The notes under the pieces: model-generated
What the model was told of the DNA's origin: nothing
The model's input: the letters and a program-made list of their open reading frames with translations, nothing else
Database searches by the model: none
Shown: piece by piece, positions 50,407 to 52,362 of the stretch
How positions within the stretch are numbered: the first letter of the stretch is position 1
Layout of the letters: each line of letters starts with the position of its first letter
Made by a program: the position numbers and the translations under genes
From: Melioribacteraceae bacterium
GTDB lineage: Bacteria; Bacteroidota; Ignavibacteria; Ignavibacteriales; Melioribacteraceae
Assembly (NCBI GenBank): GCA_023230485.1
Contig: JALNXG010000021.1
Coordinates: 1 to 52,362 of the forward strand
Direction: 5' to 3'
DNA length: 52,362 nt

Positions 50407-50844
50407 GCAAATAGTTTAATGAGAGAAAGAATTTATATTGGTAGATTGAAAGAAAAATTAATTTATTTACTGAATTTGAACCCACTATAATTGTGACAAT
50501 TCTTATCATTTTTGATTGGCAAAATTTCTTTACTGTGATATTGTTTATTCGAAGCGTCGGTCGTAAGTAAAATGTAAAATTATTCCAGTAACAGATTTTA
50601 GAAATTAAATTGACTTTTTCTGGAGATAGGACCTTCGGTGATAATCAAAAAAATTATTTGGAAGAAGTTGAATGTGCATTTTTTGTCGCATAATAAACCC
50701 CAAGACTTTTTAATAGGTGATTTAATAGCAAAATGTGAATAAAGTGAAAGTTGTGGATTAAGAAAAAATTTTATGATTATTTTGGATTTTTTTGATGTAT
50801 AAATACTTGAGTCGTTCGGAAATATTTTTAATTAGATATTAACC

Positions 50845-50886
50845 TTACTCAAACAGAAACAAATTTCTGCAAGTTTGACTGAGTAA
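50845..50886. repeat. Interrupted hairpin inside the mnmE-mnmG gap
   Basis: TTACTCA (50845-50851) pairs with TGAGTAA (50880-50886). Inside it CAGAAA (50854-50859) pairs with TTTCTG (50864-50869) around a CAAA loop, with an asymmetric bulge between. It could be part of a structured RNA or the end of one. No promoter or U-tract supports this. Confidence 0.3.
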
Positions 50887-51171
50887 AAGAATTTTGTGTG
50901 ATGAAGAAATATGAGTGTAGTGAATGAATTTCAGTAAGAATGTTTCACCAATCTAGTAAGTTCTGTTTGGATGAAGAGTATTGTGTTTATGAAAAAATGT
51001 AATTGAAATGATAGGATGTAATAAAATAAAGGATTCGCAGATGCTTAAGATTTGTCCAGGTGAAATCATGAATGGAATAGATATGAACAGGTAGATTAAC
51101 TTTGGTGAATGATAGAATTTGCTAAGATGTTATATGCAAAAAAATAAGTAACATATAAAAAAAGGAAAAAA

Positions 51172-51187
51172 GGTTTCACGTGAAACC
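51172..51187. promoter_or_regulatory. parS: parS site 2, directly upstream of mnmG
   Basis: GGTTTCACGTGAAACC is a perfect 16-bp palindrome with the full TTTCACGTGAAA core; only the outermost base pair departs from the parS consensus. It ends 2 bases before the AAGGA ribosome-binding site of mnmG, so bound ParB could cover the mnmG leader. Confidence 0.88.
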
Positions 51188-51198
51188 GAAAGGAATAA

Positions 51199-52362
51199 AT
51201 GAGGTATTTTGATGTAATCGTAGTAGGTGGTGGACATGCCGGAATTGAAGCAAGTATTGCCGCAGCTAAAATGGGTTGTTCGGTTGCTCTCATAACAATG
51301 GAAAAGGAAGCAATCGGAAGAATGTCCTGCAATCCTGCAATAGGGGGGAGTGCTAAAGGACATTTGGTTCATGAAATTGATTCTCTTGGCGGTGTTATGG
51401 GGCTTATTGCCGATAAAGCAGGGATACAATTCAGAACTCTTAATAAATCAAAAGGTCCTGCAGTTTGGGCTGGAAGATCACAATCCGATCGTAAATTTTA
51501 TACATTAGAAGCAATTAAAACTGTAAGCGAAACTCAGAATCTCGAAATAATTGAAGACTCCTTGATGGATGTTTTTGCAGAAGATAAGAAGATTACGGGA
51601 GTTAAGCTAAAGAATGGTGAAGAGATAAAATGTAAAGCAGTTGTTTTATGTTCAGGAACATTTCTTAACGGATTGATGCATACGGGAATGACCTCCACAG
51701 AAGGAGGAAGATACGGTGAACAAGCCTCAAAAGGATTGACTGAATCATTTAACCGAATGGGATTTGTTTCGGGAAGATTAAAAACCGGTACGCCTCCTCG
51801 ATTACATAGAGATTCAATTGATTGGGATCTCTTAGAAGTTCAACCCGGAGACGATCCGCCTCTTCCATTTTCTCGCAGAACAGATAAAAGCAAATTTCCA
51901 TATCTTCGTCAAGTTCCGTGTCATATAACTTATACTGATTTAGAAGTTCATAAAATCTTAGAAACCGGATTCGATAAATCGCCACTTTTCACGGGAGTTA
52001 TAAATGGTGTAGGCCCGAGATATTGCCCATCCATTGAAGATAAGATAGTTCGCTTCGCCGATAAAGAACGGCATCAGTTATTTCTTGAACCGGAAGGTTT
52101 AGATGATGATTTAATTTATATAAATGGTTTCTCGTCCTCTTTGCCAGCAGACATCCAATATAAAGCTTTAAAGAAGATCAAGGGATTGGCAAATGTAAAT
52201 ATGGTTCGTCCTGCTTATGCAGTTGAGTATGATTATTTCCCTCCTTACCAAGTGGATTTAACCTTAGAAACAAAGTTAATTGAGGGACTTTATTTTTCCG
52301 GACAGATTAATGGAACATCGGGATATGAGGAAGCCGCCGGACAGGGGATAATGGCAGGAATT
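51199..52362 (+). CDS. mnmG: tRNA uridine-5-carboxymethylaminomethyl synthase MnmG (partial)
   Basis: The ATG at 51199 is preceded by AAGGA. The frame is open to the right edge, giving 388 of about 620 expected residues. The N-terminus has the FAD-binding FDVIVVGGGHAGIEASIAAA. The MnmG signatures CNPAIGGSAKGHLVHEIDSLGG and LRTGTPPRL-type segment (GRLKTGTPPRLHRDS) follow, with GPRYCPSIEDKIVRFADKERH and the FAD-domain return GQINGTSGYEEAAGQG at the edge. It is the FAD partner of MnmE in wobble-uridine modification. The parS site directly upstream and the large gap from mnmE are the notable features. Confidence 0.97.
   Translation, partial: MRYFDVIVVGGGHAGIEASIAAAKMGCSVALITMEKEAIGRMSCNPAIGGSAKGHLVHEIDSLGGVMGLIADKAGIQFRTLNKSKGPAVWAGRSQSDRKFYTLEAIKTVSETQNLEIIEDSLMDVFAEDKKITGVKLKNGEEIKCKAVVLCSGTFLNGLMHTGMTSTEGGRYGEQASKGLTESFNRMGFVSGRLKTGTPPRLHRDSIDWDLLEVQPGDDPPLPFSRRTDKSKFPYLRQVPCHITYTDLEVHKILETGFDKSPLFTGVINGVGPRYCPSIEDKIVRFADKERHQLFLEPEGLDDDLIYINGFSSSLPADIQYKALKKIKGLANVNMVRPAYAVEYDYFPPYQVDLTLETKLIEGLYFSGQINGTSGYEEAAGQGIMAGI

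Larger units (their letters stand above)
50315..51198. other. 884-bp gene-free region between mnmE and mnmG with two parS sites
   Basis: No convincing gene was found here; the longest frames lack ribosome-binding sites and family-like sequence. What it holds is parS sites at 50391-50406 and 51172-51187, a lone parS half-site TGTTTCAC (50941-50948), DnaA-box-like sequences (minus strand TTATTCACA at 50734-50742 and TAATCCACA at 50752-50760), and an interrupted hairpin at 50845-50886. From about 50860 to 51120 the plus strand is rich in G and A and poor in C. The region may be the chromosome's centromere-like ParB-loading zone; it could also carry an unrecognised RNA. Confidence 0.6.

Noticed and set aside
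50299..50490. 63-codon plus-strand reading frame after mnmE
   Set aside because: It begins inside the mnmE end in another frame and runs through the parS site (giving SVSRET). It has no ribosome-binding site and no protein-like character, so it is chance in AT-rich DNA.
51096..51429. Minus-strand frames over the mnmG start
   Set aside because: They are antisense to the well-supported mnmG 5' end, contain the parS palindrome as VSRET, and have no family resemblance.
1..52362. CRISPR arrays, tRNA/rRNA genes, insertion sequences or prophage
   Set aside because: No regularly spaced repeats, no T-loop GGTTCRANNC-type clusters, no transposase or integrase frames and no terminal repeats were found by reading. 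A tRNAscan/Infernal run would settle the RNA genes.

Overview
The window is AT-rich chromosomal DNA of a Gram-negative bacterium of the Bacteroidota/Chlorobiota group, most likely an Ignavibacteria-type lineage. The evidence is two proteins ending in the YPNPFNP...GIYFY...KMIL type IX secretion (T9SS) sorting domain, many lipoprotein or signal-peptide proteins, and frequent TTG/GTG starts. The lineage call is inference from style and gene content. No rRNA, tRNA, CRISPR array, insertion sequence or phage gene was found.

The middle of the window is the chromosomal replication origin region. On the minus strand, dnaA, dnaN, recF, a DciA-like DUF721 gene, gyrB and gyrA lie in a row (26252 down to 17565), followed by a PLP-dependent sulfur amino acid lyase. 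The gaps on both sides of dnaA carry several DnaA boxes (TTATNCACA or TTATCAACA) and an AT-rich tract, so oriC looks bipartite around dnaA. Transcription runs away from this point on both sides: minus to the left, plus to the right (asparaginase, a HEGGH membrane protein, a sugar transferase).

Left arm (1-16.2 kb): the end of a T9SS cargo protein, a methyltransferase, and a TetR-controlled YbhGFSR-like efflux operon (membrane fusion lipoprotein, two ATPases, two permeases). Next come a Na+/H+ antiporter gene with mscL, two small envelope genes, and an operon of two tandem M1 metallopeptidases with a T9SS-secreted subtilase.

Right arm (28-48.7 kb): a translationally coupled minus-strand operon (ADP-forming acyl-CoA synthetase, glycogen synthase, epimerase) and a plus-strand operon (truA, amidohydrolase lipoprotein, polysaccharide deacetylase, PLP deaminase). 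These are followed by a thioesterase, an unknown 263-aa protein, a three-gene thiol/disulfide cassette (DUF6132, DUF1858, TlpA-like), DUF971 with pyrimidine-nucleoside phosphorylase, pepT, and a clpB-BASS-MFS operon.

The right edge has mnmE and the 5' part of mnmG, separated by 884 bp without a convincing gene. That gap holds two parS sites (TGTTTCACGTGAAACG and GGTTTCACGTGAAACC) near its ends and two DnaA-box-like sequences. It looks like the chromosome's ParB-loading centromere, about 25 kb from dnaA. Most of the window is ordinary housekeeping content. The best second-look items are the parS gap, a parS-like palindrome with swapped half-sites inside oriC, the HEGGH membrane protein, and the three-gene redox cassette.
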